NCBI GenBank assembly: GCA_021324635.1
Contig: JAJPIS010000058.1
Location: 124,001-188,000, forward strand
DNA from: Gemmatimonadota bacterium
GTDB lineage: Bacteria > Gemmatimonadota > Gemmatimonadetes > Gemmatimonadales > Gemmatimonadaceae
Reading direction: 5' to 3'
Length of the DNA: 64,000 bases
The notes under the pieces are model-generated. The model had not been told where the DNA came from and did no database searches. It saw only the letters and a list, made by a program, of their open reading frames with translations. A program made the position numbers and the translations under genes. Position 1 is the stretch's first letter. Every line of letters starts with the position of its first letter. Positions 42,362 through 53,526 of this stretch are shown here, one piece after another.

Positions 42362-43480
42362 ATGAGCCTCCGGGCATTCACACCAGGGTTCCTCCTCCTC
42401 GAGGACGGAACCCTTTTTCGCGGCTGCCTCCGGTCCGGCACACGGCCGACCGTCGCCGAGGTCGTGTTCACCACCAACATGACCGGCTACCAGGAAGTCT
42501 TCACCGACCCGTCGTACCGCGGGCAGATCGTGGTGCTCACCGCGCCGCAGATCGGGAATTACGGCGTGAACAGCGAGGACCCGGAGTCCGGCGCGCCGCA
42601 GGTCGCCGGCGTCGTGGTCCGCGAGCTGTCGCCCACCTACTCGAACTGGCGGGCGAGCGCCTCGCTCGAGAGTTGGTTGTCCGATGCTCAAGTGCCGATC
42701 CTGACGGAGGTTGACACCAGGCGCCTGACACGCCACCTGAGATCAGCGGGCGTCATGCGTGGCGTGATGGCTTCCGGGACCGACCCGGACGATGCGGTTC
42801 GGGCCGCGCTCGACGCCTGCCCGTCGATGGAAGGGCTGGACCTGGCGACGCTCGTCTCGACGCCCGAGCCGTACACCTGGGGGAGCTCGGCGGCCTCACA
42901 CCACATCGTCGCGTACGACTACGGGATCAAGCGCAATATCCTCCGCCTCTTCGAGGCCCAGGACTGCCGGGTGACCGTCGTCCCGGCCACGACGCCCCCG
43001 TCGGCGGCGCTCGCGTACGCGCCCGACGGCGTCTTCCTCTCCAACGGCCCGGGAGATCCCGCGGCAGTCGCCTACGCGCTGCCGATGATTCGCACGATCG
43101 CCGAGCGCGGGGTGCCGATCTTCGGCATCTGCCTCGGGCATCAGTTACTCGCCCTCACTTACGGCGGCCGGACCGCGAAGATGCCGTACGGGCATCGGGG
43201 CGGGAATCATCCGGTGCGCGAGCTCGCGAGCGACATCGTGACCATCACGTCGCAGAATCACGGTTTTACCGTTTGCGGCTCGGCGGGAGGCATCGACGGT
43301 GCGTCCGCGCTGGAGGTGACGCACATCAACCTGAACGACGGCACGATCGAGGGGCTGCGGCATCGAGAGCTTCCGATCTTTGGTGTGCAGTACCATCCCG
43401 AGGCGGCCCCGGGCCCGCACGATGCCCGAGGGCTCTTCGACACCTTTCTCGCCCAGGTGCGGAGCGGCGCGGTCGCCTGA
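42362..43480 (+). CDS. carA: Carbamoyl-phosphate synthase small subunit
   Basis: Glutamine amidotransferase subunit that feeds ammonia to CarB for arginine and pyrimidine synthesis. The 372 residues show the N-terminal FTTNMTGYQEVFTDPSYRGQ, GNYGVNSEDPESG, and the class I amidotransferase triad in GICLGHQLLAL (Cys) and QYHPEAAPGP (His, Glu). carB is not next to it and must be elsewhere. ATG 42362 lies 4 bp after the secG stop. Confidence 0.97.
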   Translation: MSLRAFTPGFLLLEDGTLFRGCLRSGTRPTVAEVVFTTNMTGYQEVFTDPSYRGQIVVLTAPQIGNYGVNSEDPESGAPQVAGVVVRELSPTYSNWRASASLESWLSDAQVPILTEVDTRRLTRHLRSAGVMRGVMASGTDPDDAVRAALDACPSMEGLDLATLVSTPEPYTWGSSAASHHIVAYDYGIKRNILRLFEAQDCRVTVVPATTPPSAALAYAPDGVFLSNGPGDPAAVAYALPMIRTIAERGVPIFGICLGHQLLALTYGGRTAKMPYGHRGGNHPVRELASDIVTITSQNHGFTVCGSAGGIDGASALEVTHINLNDGTIEGLRHRELPIFGVQYHPEAAPGPHDARGLFDTFLAQVRSGAVA

Positions 43481-43526
43481 TCGCCCTCTGGCGACCCGGC
43501 GGGGGCGGATCGGCCACCCCGCCGCT

Positions 43527-43561
43527 GTCAAGAGCGAGCTGGAGTGAGCCAAGCTCTTGAC
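43527..43561. promoter_or_regulatory. 9-bp inverted repeat overlapping the hup -35 box
   Basis: GTCAAGAGC (43527-43535) and GCTCTTGAC (43553-43561) are perfect complements with 17 bp between them. The right arm contains the -35 box. It could be an operator for hup or the terminator of carA; no T-run is present. Confidence 0.45.
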
Positions 43562-43585
43562 GTGCAATAAGTAACGCCATAGCTT
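43557..43585 (+). promoter_or_regulatory. hup promoter
   Basis: TTGACG (43557-43562), a 17-bp AT-rich spacer and TAGCTT (43580-43585) about 80 bp before the hup start. A stem-loop of eight pairs (CGGGGGCC with GGCCCCCG, 43597-43618) lies in the leader. Confidence 0.7.
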
Positions 43586-43596
43586 CGACTTCGTGG

Positions 43597-43618
43597 CGGG
43601 GGCCGAGTCGGGCCCCCG
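43597..43618 (+). terminator. Stem-loop in the hup leader
   Basis: Eight G-C-rich pairs with loop GAGTCG, followed by GTTGCC. It lies downstream of the promoter boxes, so it may attenuate hup or protect the 5' end. Confidence 0.45.
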
Positions 43619-43666
43619 TTGCCATGACATTCAGCATTGCGTACGCGTCTACGCTGGGGTCTACCC

Positions 43667-43987
43667 ATGACTAAAGCCGACCTCGTCGAGCACGTCACGA
43701 CCCAGATTGCGCGCACCGCCGGGCCCATGATTTCCAAGAAGGATTGTGCCCGCGTGGTCGACTCCTTCCTGGACGCGATCAAGGAGGCTTTGCGGGAGCA
43801 GCACAACATCGAAGTGCGTGGGTTTGGCACCTTCAAGATCCGCCAGCGCAAGACCCGGATGGCGCGGAACCCACGGACGGGCGCCCCGGTGGAGGTGTCG
43901 GCCCGCCCGGTCCCGGTCTTCAAGCCCTCCAAGGAGTTGCGCGCCATGGTGGCCCACGTACCGATCTCGGAGCTGTCCGAGGCGTAG
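43667..43987 (+). CDS. hup: HU-family DNA-binding protein
   Basis: A nucleoid protein that bends DNA as a dimer. The 106 residues from ATG 43667 show MTKADLVEHV at the start and VRGFGTFKIRQRKTRMARNP, the beta-arm region with the intercalating proline, followed by TGAPVEVSARPVPVFKPSKE. The length is slightly above the usual 90 because of a C-terminal tail. It has its own promoter and is followed by the moa genes 81 bp later. Confidence 0.95.
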   Translation: MTKADLVEHVTTQIARTAGPMISKKDCARVVDSFLDAIKEALREQHNIEVRGFGTFKIRQRKTRMARNPRTGAPVEVSARPVPVFKPSKELRAMVAHVPISELSEA

Positions 43988-44068
43988 CCCGCGGTCGGCT
44001 GGGGAGGGCCCGGCGTCGCCCGGTGCGCGCGGCCCGGGGCGCTCCCACGGTAGATTGCGGAGACGCCC

Positions 44069-44308
44069 ATGACACTCACCGTCCTCCTCTTCGCGTCGTA
44101 TGCCGACGCCCTCGGGCGTCGCGAGCTCGACGTTCAGGTCGGTCCCGGCGCCACCGTCGGTGACCTCGTCGCTCGGATCCGGGCGGGGGGTCACGATCGA
44201 CTTCCGCCCCGCCCACTCGTGGCCGTGAACCAGGAATACGCGGCATACGACCGCGTGCTCGCGACCGGCGACGAGGTGGCGCTCATTCCGCCGGTGGCCG
44301 GGGGCTGA
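44069..44308 (+). CDS. moaD: Molybdopterin synthase small subunit MoaD
   Basis: Ubiquitin-like sulfur carrier of molybdopterin synthase. The 79 residues begin MTLTVLLFASYADALGRREL and end with the required IPPVAGG; the final Gly-Gly is thiocarboxylated. NQEYAAYDRVLATGDEVALI is the conserved second half. moaE starts 2 bp after the stop, which fixes the partner. Confidence 0.93.
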   Translation: MTLTVLLFASYADALGRRELDVQVGPGATVGDLVARIRAGGHDRLPPRPLVAVNQEYAAYDRVLATGDEVALIPPVAGG

Positions 44309-44310
44309 CC

Positions 44311-44865
44311 GTGACGCCGGTCCAGGCCATGGCCGGGCGGGCGGCGGAGGCCGGTCCTCAGGCGCCTCCCATTCCCCCCGCTCGGCCCGCCTCCGTGGCC
44401 TCGGTGGCCTCGGTGCCGACGGTCGCGATCGTCGAGGGGCCGATCGACGTCGACGCGCTCGTGCGGGCCGTCGGCGATCCCGGGGCCGGCGCAACGGTGC
44501 TCTTTCTGGGGACCGTCCGCGAGACCAACGAGGGTCGGGCGGTGTCCGGGATCGACTACCAGGCCTACGCGGCGATGGCGGAGCGGGAGATGCGCGTGAT
44601 CGCGGATGAGGCGGCCAGCCGGTTCCGCACGCGCGCGCTCGCGGTGCATCATCGCGTCGGGCACCTGGCGGTCGGCGTGCCGAGCGTCGCCATCGCCGCC
44701 GCGCACGAGCGCCGCGCGCCGGCCTTCGACGCCGCTCGCTACGTGATCGAGCAGCTCAAGCGGCGCGTGCCGATCTGGAAGCGGGAGCACTACGTGGACG
44801 GGACCCGCGAGTGGGTCGACCCGACCGGTGGGGCCGTCGACCGGACGCCGGGGGAGCTCGCGTGA
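44311..44865 (+). CDS. moaE: Molybdopterin synthase catalytic subunit MoaE
   Basis: Inserts the dithiolene sulfurs into precursor Z together with MoaD. The 184 residues from GTG 44311 have about 38 extra N-terminal residues, including ASVASVASVP from a 9-bp repeat. The core follows: GATVLFLGTVRETNEG, IDYQAYAAMAEREM, HRVGHLAVG, and FDAARYVIEQLKRRVPIWKR with the two catalytic lysines. It overlaps moaA by 4 bp. Confidence 0.95.
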   Translation: MTPVQAMAGRAAEAGPQAPPIPPARPASVASVASVPTVAIVEGPIDVDALVRAVGDPGAGATVLFLGTVRETNEGRAVSGIDYQAYAAMAEREMRVIADEAASRFRTRALAVHHRVGHLAVGVPSVAIAAAHERRAPAFDAARYVIEQLKRRVPIWKREHYVDGTREWVDPTGGAVDRTPGELA

Positions 44866-45851
44866 CGGGGCTCGACGGGGCGCGCGACCAGTTTGGCCGG
44901 CGCATCGAGTATCTCCGGATCTCGGTGACGGACCGCTGCAACTTCCGGTGTCTGTACTGCATGCCGCCGGAGGGGCTGACCTGGCTGCCCAAGTCCGACA
45001 TTCTCTCGTACGAGGAGATCGCGGACGTCGTGCAGCAACTGGCCCCGCTCGGGCTCCGACGCGTGCGCATCACCGGGGGCGAGCCGACGATCCGGCCGGA
45101 TCTGGTGCGGCTCGTCGCCATGTTGCGGGCCGTGCCGGCGGTCGAGGACATCGCGCTCTCCACGAACGGCGTGCGGATGCGCGAGCTCGCGGGCCCACTG
45201 CACGAGGCGGGGCTCGACCGTGTCAACATGAGTGCCGACAGCCTGCGCCCCGAGCGCATCGCCCGCATCGCCCGGCGCGACCTGGGCTTCGACCCCGTGG
45301 TGGCCGCGCTCGCCGCCGAGCGCGTCGGGCTCGCCCCGATCAAGATCAACGTCGTGGTCATGCGCGGCATCAACGACGACGAGATCGAGGACTTCGCCCG
45401 GCTCACCGAGCGCAACCCCTGGCACGTCCGGTTCATCGAGCTCATGCCGGTCGGCGACATGCGCGCGCTCACGTGGGAGCACGTGGTGGCGAGCGATGAG
45501 GTGCTGGACCGCATCGGCCGCCTCGGCGCGCTGACGCCCACCGCCGGGCCGGCCCGGGGCAATGGACCGGCGGCGTACTACCGCCTCGCCGGAGCGGCCG
45601 GGACGATCGGTGTCATCACGCCGATGACGCACACCTACTGTGCCTCCTGCAACCGGGTCCGACTGACCGCCGACGGGCGCCTGCGCACCTGCCTGTTCGG
45701 CGATCACGAGGTCGATCTGCGGACGCCGCTCCGGGCGGGCGAGCCCCTCGCGCCGCGCTTCCACGACGCGTTGGCGAACAAGCCGCGCGAGCACGAGCTG
45801 CTCCAGATGCGCGTCGGCGGATTGCGCGCGCTCTCGCAAGTTGGAGGGTGA
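44862..45851 (+). CDS. moaA: GTP 3',8-cyclase MoaA
   Basis: Radical-SAM enzyme of the first molybdopterin step. The 329 residues from GTG 44862 carry the SAM cluster CNFRCLYC (Cys 26, 30 and 33), ITGGEPTIRPDL, and the C-terminal cluster region TYCASCNRVRLTADGRLRTC. The C-terminus is SQVGG; a terminal Gly-Gly is known to be needed for MoaA activity. The three genes moaD-moaE-moaA form a compact unit; moaC is not here. Confidence 0.96.
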   Translation: MTGLDGARDQFGRRIEYLRISVTDRCNFRCLYCMPPEGLTWLPKSDILSYEEIADVVQQLAPLGLRRVRITGGEPTIRPDLVRLVAMLRAVPAVEDIALSTNGVRMRELAGPLHEAGLDRVNMSADSLRPERIARIARRDLGFDPVVAALAAERVGLAPIKINVVVMRGINDDEIEDFARLTERNPWHVRFIELMPVGDMRALTWEHVVASDEVLDRIGRLGALTPTAGPARGNGPAAYYRLAGAAGTIGVITPMTHTYCASCNRVRLTADGRLRTCLFGDHEVDLRTPLRAGEPLAPRFHDALANKPREHELLQMRVGGLRALSQVGG

Positions 45852-46799
<948 letters not shown>

Positions 46800-46816
46800 G
46801 CGCGGAGTTCCGCGCC

Positions 46817-47473
46817 ATGCGGCCGCTGGTGTTCTACCGCTCCACCGTTGGGAAGAAGATCGTCATGGCGGTGACCGGCCTGATCCTGATCGGGTTCGTG
46901 ATCGTGCACATGCTCGACGTGACGCTCGCCTTTCGGGGTCCGGACGCCGTCAACGCGCTCGGCCGGTTCCTGCACGGGACGGCCGACGAGCTGCTCTGGG
47001 TCGTGCGCGTCATCCTGCTCGCGGCGGTCATCCTGCACATCGATGCGGCGTGGCAGCTCACGCGGATCGCGCGCGCGGCCAGGCCCACGGGCTACGCCGA
47101 GCGCCGGCCGCAGGTCTCGACGCTCGCGGCCCGCACCATGCGGTGGGGCGGCGTGCTGCTCCTCGTGTTCATCGTCTTCCACCTGCTGCATCTCACGACG
47201 GGAACGCTCCACCCGTCCTTCCAGCCGGGGGATGTTTACGCCAACCTGGTCACCGGGTTCCGCGTCTGGCCCGTCGCCCTGTTCTACATCGCGGCGATGG
47301 TCGCCCTGGGGCTCCACCTGTACCACGGCGCCTGGAGCTCGGTCCGCACGCTGGGTCTCACCCGACCGGCTGCCAACCCCTTCCACCGACCACTCGCGAT
47401 CGTGATCGCGGTCGCCGTGGCGGTGGGCTTCGCCCTCGTCCCGTTGGCCGTCCTCGTCGGCTGGCTCAGGTGA
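46817..47473 (+). CDS. sdhC: Succinate dehydrogenase cytochrome b558 subunit
   Basis: Membrane anchor with two hemes in the di-heme b558 type. The 218 residues have five hydrophobic segments: [17 protein letters not shown]-like start, [59 protein letters not shown] and [14 protein letters not shown]. Histidines in segments 1, 2, 3 and 4 can bind the hemes. No sdhD is present, as expected for this class. Confidence 0.92.
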   Translation: MRPLVFYRSTVGKKIVMAVTGLILIGFVIVHMLDVTLAFRGPDAVNALGRFLHGTADELLWVVRVILLAAVILHIDAAWQLTRIARAARPTGYAERRPQVSTLAARTMRWGGVLLLVFIVFHLLHLTTGTLHPSFQPGDVYANLVTGFRVWPVALFYIAAMVALGLHLYHGAWSSVRTLGLTRPAANPFHRPLAIVIAVAVAVGFALVPLAVLVGWLR

Positions 47474-47480
47474 CCTACCC

Positions 47481-49397
<1,917 letters not shown>

Positions 49398-49425
49398 GGT
49401 CGCGACCCGGTCGCAGGAGCCCCCG

Positions 49426-50184
49426 ATGGATCTGACGCTGCGCGTGTGGCGTCAGCCGGGGCCGACCGTCCCCGGCCGCTTCGTCGACTATCCGGCCCAG
49501 GACATCAGCGCCGATGCATCGTTCCTGGAGATGCTCGACGTCGTGAACGAGCGCCTCAGCGCGCGCGGGGAGGAGCCGATCGCCTTCAGTCACGATTGCC
49601 GCGAGGGGATCTGCGGGTCGTGCGCGATGATGATCGATGGGGTCGCCCACGGGCCCGTGCGCGGAGCGGCGACCTGCCAGGTGCACATGCGGGTGTTCGC
49701 CGACGGGTCGACGATCACGGTCGAGCCCTGGCGGTCGGCCGCCTTTCCGGTCATCAAGGACCTGGTGACGGAGCGCTCGGCGCTGGACCGCATCATCCAG
49801 GCGGGCGGATTCATCACGGCCCCGACCGGCGGCGCCCGCGACGCCAACGAGATCCTGGTGGCCAAGGACGCGGCCGAGGCGGCGATGGATGCGGCCGCCT
49901 GCATCGGATGTGGCGCCTGTGTCGCCGCCTGCCCCAACGGCTCGGCATCGCTCTTCACGGCGGCCAAGATCGCGCATCTCGGCGCCCTGCCTCAGGGGCA
50001 GCCCGAGCGCTCTCGGCGCGTGCTCCGGATGGTCGCACAGATGGACGAAGAACGGTTCGGCCATTGCACGCTCTTCGGGGAGTGCCAGGAGGCGTGTCCG
50101 AAGCTCATCAGCATCGACGTGATCGCCCGGATGAATCGCGATTTCCTCCGGGCCTGCACGTCGCCCCCCGCGTCGGCGTGGTAG
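49426..50184 (+). CDS. sdhB: Succinate dehydrogenase iron-sulfur subunit
   Basis: Three Fe-S clusters passing electrons to quinone. The 252 residues show the 2Fe-2S cysteines in [17 protein letters not shown], the 4Fe-4S motif [15 protein letters not shown] and the 3Fe-4S cysteines in [16 protein letters not shown]. Ribosome site CAGGAGC before ATG 49426. Last gene of mdh-sdhCAB; a repeat cluster follows directly. Confidence 0.97.
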   Translation: MDLTLRVWRQPGPTVPGRFVDYPAQDISADASFLEMLDVVNERLSARGEEPIAFSHDCREGICGSCAMMIDGVAHGPVRGAATCQVHMRVFADGSTITVEPWRSAAFPVIKDLVTERSALDRIIQAGGFITAPTGGARDANEILVAKDAAEAAMDAAACIGCGACVAACPNGSASLFTAAKIAHLGALPQGQPERSRRVLRMVAQMDEERFGHCTLFGECQEACPKLISIDVIARMNRDFLRACTSPPASAW

Positions 50185-50195
50185 ATATGCCGGAG

Positions 50196-50215
50196 GGGCG
50201 GCATTCATGCCGCCC
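50196..50215 (+). repeat. REP-like palindrome, copy 1
   Basis: GGGCGGCAT-TC-ATGCCGCCC, a perfect 9-bp stem, followed by GCTGATCGCATCCCACA. It lies 11 bp after the sdhB stop. Confidence 0.9.
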
Positions 50216-50302
50216 GCTGATCGCATCCCACAGGGGTGCCTGGCCCGGCATGTCGCGCGGGCCGCGTCCCGCGGACGCCAAAGGAACAGGGTTTGTTGGG
50301 AT

Positions 50303-50341
50303 GGTGGCAGGGGCAATCGCGCAGCGATTGCCCCTGCCACC
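50303..50341. repeat. 39-nt perfect hairpin in the repeat cluster
   Basis: Two 18-bp arms (GGTGGCAGGGGCAATCGC and its exact complement) enclose GCA. It has no T-run. It may be a second REP-type unit or an RNA-stability element. Confidence 0.9.
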
Positions 50342-50428
50342 GGAACAACAACGGCGGGGTGAGGCCGTGATGCCGTCGTGGCACATGGCCACGTGCGAGG
50401 GCGTGCGTGTCCCGGCGCACCGGGAACG

Positions 50429-50505
50429 GCGACGACGGGGCGACGACGGGGCGACGACGGGGCGACGACGGGGCGACGACGGGGCGGTGACGGGGCGACG
50501 ACGGG
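50429..50505. repeat. 11-bp tandem array in the repeat cluster
   Basis: Seven 11-bp units, six of them GCGACGACGGG and one GCGGTGACGGG, run from 50429 to 50505; degenerate copies continue to about 50524. The frames crossing it give only Pro/Arg repeats. Confidence 0.95.
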
Positions 50506-50600
50506 GCGGTGACGACGGGGCGGGTCGGCGCCGTGATGCCGGGCGGGCGTGTGGGTGCCCCGACCACCACCGAACGGGGGGACATCGTGATGTCCCGTAG

Positions 50601-50620
50601 GGGCGGCATTCATGCCGCCC
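50601..50620 (+). repeat. REP-like palindrome, copy 2
   Basis: Same 20-bp palindrome and same downstream GCTGATCGCATCCCACACCGATGCC as copy 1, preceded by GTAG. GACATCGTGATGTC (50581-50594) is a further 6-bp inverted repeat just upstream. Confidence 0.9.
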
Positions 50621-50680
50621 GCTGATCGCATCCCACACCGATGCCGGGGCGGGAACGGCCGCGTCCCGCGGCCACCGTAG

Positions 50681-50700
50681 GGGCGGCATTCATGCCGCCC
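50681..50700 (+). repeat. REP-like palindrome, copy 3
   Basis: Same palindrome preceded by GTAG and followed by CGCATCCCACACCGATGCC after a small change. Only 60 bp separate it from copy 2. Confidence 0.9.
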
Positions 50701-50809
50701 GCAACGCGCATCCCACACCGATGCCCGGCCCGGCGTGTCGGGCGGTCGCCGTTGGCGGCACGGCCCGCGTCCCCCGGCCGTCCCGGCATTGGTGCGGGAT
50801 GCGATCAGC

Positions 50810-50829
50810 GGGCGGCATGAATGCCGCCC
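50810..50829 (-). repeat. REP-like palindrome, copy 4, inverted
   Basis: The element stands in the opposite direction: GGGATGCGATCAGC comes before the palindrome and CTAC after it. With copy 1 it flanks a 634-bp interval as inverted ends. Confidence 0.9.
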
Positions 50830-50890
50830 CTACGATGCGCGCACGGCGCGCCGCGGTGACGGTGCCGACGGTGGGCGGACCGGGCCGGTC

Positions 50891-51445
50891 CTAGAGCTTC
50901 GGCAGCGTCACGCCCTGCTGACCCTGGTATTTCCCCTTCTTGTCGGCGTATGAGATCTCCGGCGGCTCGTCGCCCTTGAAGAACAGCACCTGCGCGATCC
51001 CCTCGTTCGCGTAGATCTTCGCGGGCAACGGCGTCGTGTTCGAGATCTCGAGCGTGACGAACCCTTCCCACTCCGGCTCGAAGGGCGTCACGTTTGTGAT
51101 GATGCCGCACCGGGCGTAGGTCGACTTGCCCACGCACACCGTCACGACATCGCGGGGGATGCGGAAGTATTCGACCGAGCGGGCGAGGGCGAAGGAGTTC
51201 GGGGGGACGATGCACACGTCGCCATCGAACTCGACGAACGACTTGGGGTCGAATGCCTTGGGATCGACGATCGAGTTCAGGACGTTCGTGAAGATCCGGA
51301 ACTCCCGGGCCACCCGCATGTCGTACCCGTACGAGCTCACCCCGTAGGAGATCACCCCCTGGCGGACCTGCCGCCCCTCGAACGGCTCGATCATCCGGTG
51401 CTCGAGGGCCATGCGTGTGATCCACCGATCGGCCTGGATACCCAT
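50891..51445 (-). CDS. dcd: dCTP deaminase
   Basis: Deaminates dCTP to dUTP for thymidylate synthesis. The 184 residues from ATG 51445 start [20 protein letters not shown] and have [31 protein letters not shown], the catalytic glutamate in [21 protein letters not shown]-type sequence, and close with [13 protein letters not shown]. The length and end match the family. It reads away from the nuo operon, with 292 bp between the starts. Confidence 0.96.
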   Translation of the reverse strand: MGIQADRWITRMALEHRMIEPFEGRQVRQGVISYGVSSYGYDMRVAREFRIFTNVLNSIVDPKAFDPKSFVEFDGDVCIVPPNSFALARSVEYFRIPRDVVTVCVGKSTYARCGIITNVTPFEPEWEGFVTLEISNTTPLPAKIYANEGIAQVLFFKGDEPPEISYADKKGKYQGQQGVTLPKL

Positions 51446-51504
51446 GGGCGGCGAATGTATCCGGGCGCATCCCCGCGCGCTACCGACGCGTCTCGACATC
51501 TCCG

Positions 51505-51544
51505 CGCGCACCAGCGCGCACCAGCGCGCACCAGCGCGCACCGG
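51505..51544. repeat. 10-bp tandem array upstream of dcd
   Basis: Four units of CGCGCACCAG, the last with a change. Confidence 0.85.
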
Positions 51545-51580
51545 GGCGGACCTGCGTGCGCGGTGTGTACGCGCGCGGCC

Positions 51581-51620
51581 TGCGCGGCCCTGCGCGGCCC
51601 TGCGCGGCCCTGCTTGCCCC
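51581..51620. repeat. 10-bp tandem array in the dcd-nuoA gap
   Basis: Three exact units of TGCGCGGCCC and one altered unit; sequence unlike the neighbouring array. Confidence 0.85.
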
Positions 51621-51655
51621 TGCGCTGGGCCGTGCTCGCGCCTCGACCAGGGGCG

Positions 51656-51684
51656 TTGAATTCGCCCCGCGCGGCGGGTAACTT
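51656..51684 (+). promoter_or_regulatory. nuo operon promoter
   Basis: TTGAAT (51656-51661), a 17-bp spacer and TAACTT (51679-51684). Transcription would start near 51691, giving a leader of about 47 bases before nuoA. Confidence 0.7.
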
Positions 51685-51699
51685 CCCGACGCTGAGCTA

Positions 51700-51713
51700 G
51701 TGAAATTTTTCAC
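51700..51713. promoter_or_regulatory. Operator-like palindrome in the nuoA leader
   Basis: GTGAAA-TT-TTTCAC is a perfect 6-bp inverted repeat just downstream of the predicted start of transcription, in an AT-rich patch that stands out from the surrounding GC-rich DNA. This is a repressor-type position. Confidence 0.5.
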
Positions 51714-51737
51714 GAACTCTGGAGTACCCGCCCAACC

Positions 51738-52142
51738 ATGGCGAGCTCGTATTTCCCGGTGCTGCTGCTGCTGGCGTTCGTCGTCGCGAACGCGGCTGCC
51801 ATCATCGGGCTATCGCACCTCAAGCTCCGCCAGCGGGTCACCCCCGAAAAGCAGACGGCCTACGAGTCCGGGATCCCACCGCTGGGCGACGCCCGGGAGC
51901 GGTTCTCGGTCAAGTTCTACATGGTCGCGATGTTGTTCATCATCTTCGACATCGAGACGGTGTTCATGATCCCGTGGGGGGTCGGGTACCGGCAACTGTC
52001 CTGTGCGGTCCCGACGGTCGGCGGGGCCTGCCCGGCCGGACAGGTGAGCTGGTTCGGATTCGGCGAGATGCTGGTGTTCATCGCCATTCTGCTCGCCGGG
52101 CTCGTCTACGTGTGGAAGAAGGGGGCGCTCCAGTGGGATTGA
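51738..52142 (+). CDS. nuoA: NADH-quinone oxidoreductase subunit A
   Basis: Membrane subunit of complex I. The 134 residues have three hydrophobic segments ([60 protein letters not shown]) and the conserved [20 protein letters not shown] loop. The loop cysteine of many NuoA proteins is absent; it is replaced by serine in YESGIPP. First gene of the operon, with its own promoter. Confidence 0.96.
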   Translation: MASSYFPVLLLLAFVVANAAAIIGLSHLKLRQRVTPEKQTAYESGIPPLGDARERFSVKFYMVAMLFIIFDIETVFMIPWGVGYRQLSCAVPTVGGACPAGQVSWFGFGEMLVFIAILLAGLVYVWKKGALQWD

Positions 52143-52798
52143 CCGCCCGCCCCGGCCAGCTCCCGGTGCCCAGCGCCGCGCCGGCCGGCGAGCCGCGTGT
52201 GGTGAGCTACCAGCCGCAGTCGCAGGAGGGCTGGATCGCGACCAAGCTCGACTTTCTGGTCAATTGGGGCCGCGCCAACTCGCTCTGGCCCATGCCCTTC
52301 GGCACCGCCTGCTGCGCGATCGAGTTCATGGCCACGGCCGCCAGCAAGTTCGACCTGGCCCGCTTCGGCATGGAGCGCATGAGCTTCTCCCCGCGTCAGG
52401 CCGACGTCCTGATCTGCGCCGGGCGCGTTCCGTTCAAGCTCGCGCCGGTCATCCGCCGGATCTGGCAGCAGATGCCACAGCCCAAGTGGTGCATCTCGAT
52501 GGGTGCCTGCGCGTCGTCCGGCGGGATGTTCGACAACTACGCCGTCGTGCAGGGCATCGATACGATCATTCCGGTCGATGTGTACGTCCCGGGCTGCCCG
52601 CCGCGGCCGGAGGGGCTCCTCTACGGGATCCGACTGCTCCAGGAGAAGGTGATGCGCGAGCGGCTGTCGGACTCCAAGCGGTTGCGGCGGGAGATGGAGC
52701 CGGACCCCTCGAGCCGCCTCTACATCCCGCCGCCGGCGATCGACGAGCTGTCGGAGCCGTTCGGCAACTCCGTCAACCAGACCCGGTCGGGCGTGTGA
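52133..52798 (+). CDS. nuoB: NADH-quinone oxidoreductase subunit B
   Basis: Holds cluster N2, the last Fe-S centre before quinone. The 221 residues from GTG 52133 have the tandem cysteines in [20 protein letters not shown] (Cys 60 and 61), [20 protein letters not shown] and [15 protein letters not shown]. All four ligands are present. TTG 52139 is an alternative start; either overlaps nuoA. Confidence 0.95.
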   Translation: MGLTARPGQLPVPSAAPAGEPRVVSYQPQSQEGWIATKLDFLVNWGRANSLWPMPFGTACCAIEFMATAASKFDLARFGMERMSFSPRQADVLICAGRVPFKLAPVIRRIWQQMPQPKWCISMGACASSGGMFDNYAVVQGIDTIIPVDVYVPGCPPRPEGLLYGIRLLQEKVMRERLSDSKRLRREMEPDPSSRLYIPPPAIDELSEPFGNSVNQTRSGV

Positions 52799-53517
52799 GC
52801 GCGGCGCTTCCCCCGACAGACCGGCCGGCCGACGTCGTCTATCCGGGGAGCGCGACTCCGAGCGCCCCGACGCCGACGACGCCGCGGGCGGTCCCGCACC
52901 GCGGTGGCCCGGAGAACCCCTCCGCCGTCGCGCTCCGCACCCGATTCCCCGACAGCGTGCGGCGGGTCGAGGTCGTCTGGGGGGAGACGTCGGTCGTCAT
53001 CGCGCCCGACCGGGTGCTCGAGATCGTGCGCTGGCTGCACGACGATCCCGCGCAGGCGTACGGCTACCTGAGCGATGTCACGGCGGTCGAGTTTCGCGAC
53101 CCGGAGGAGCCCCTCACCGTCGTCTGGCACCTCCGCTCGCTCCCGTACCGTCGGTTCCTCCGCCTCAAGGCTGAGCTGCCCAAGGGCGGGCCGCTCGAGG
53201 TCGACAGCGTCTGGCCGGTGTACCGCGGCGCCGACTGGCTGGAGCGGGAGTGCTTCGACATGTTCGGGGTGCGCTTCCGCGGTCACCCCGACCTCCGTCG
53301 GATTCTCATGTGGGAGCAGTACCGCGAAGGGTACCCGCTCCGAAAGGACTTCCCGCTCCGCGGGCGCTTCAGCCGAGCCGAGCAGCTCAGGCAGGCGCTC
53401 GCCGCCAACCCCGAGGCACGGTACTCGATGGAGGAGCTGTCCATCGCCGACGCCTTCGAGGATCTGCCGCCGGACATGCGGGCGCGGTTGCGGGGCGGGG
53501 AACGCACCGGGGAGTAG
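52795..53517 (+). CDS. nuoC: NADH-quinone oxidoreductase subunit C
   Basis: Peripheral-arm subunit that packs against NuoD. From GTG 52795 (overlap GTGA with nuoB) 240 residues; the first 45 are Pro/Thr-rich and variable. The signature is [20 protein letters not shown] followed by [20 protein letters not shown] and [11 protein letters not shown]. It is not fused to NuoD. The C-terminal acidic/basic tail is longer than usual. Confidence 0.95.
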   Translation: MSAALPPTDRPADVVYPGSATPSAPTPTTPRAVPHRGGPENPSAVALRTRFPDSVRRVEVVWGETSVVIAPDRVLEIVRWLHDDPAQAYGYLSDVTAVEFRDPEEPLTVVWHLRSLPYRRFLRLKAELPKGGPLEVDSVWPVYRGADWLERECFDMFGVRFRGHPDLRRILMWEQYREGYPLRKDFPLRGRFSRAEQLRQALAANPEARYSMEELSIADAFEDLPPDMRARLRGGERTGE

Positions 53518-53526
53518 GTCACGACC

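Larger units (their letters stand above)
50185..50890. other. 706-bp non-coding repeat cluster between sdhB and dcd
   Basis: No gene is supported here on either strand. The interval is made of four REP-like palindromes (one inverted), a 39-nt hairpin and an 11-bp tandem array. It separates the plus-strand sdh genes from the end of minus-strand dcd. Confidence 0.8.

Noticed and set aside
50429-50524. CRISPR array
   Set aside because: Units are 11 bp and contiguous, with no spacers of constant length and no cas genes nearby.
50205-50609. Pro/Arg-rich proteins encoded in the repeat cluster
   Set aside because: They are translations of the 11-bp array and palindromes; no start, ribosome site or family likeness.
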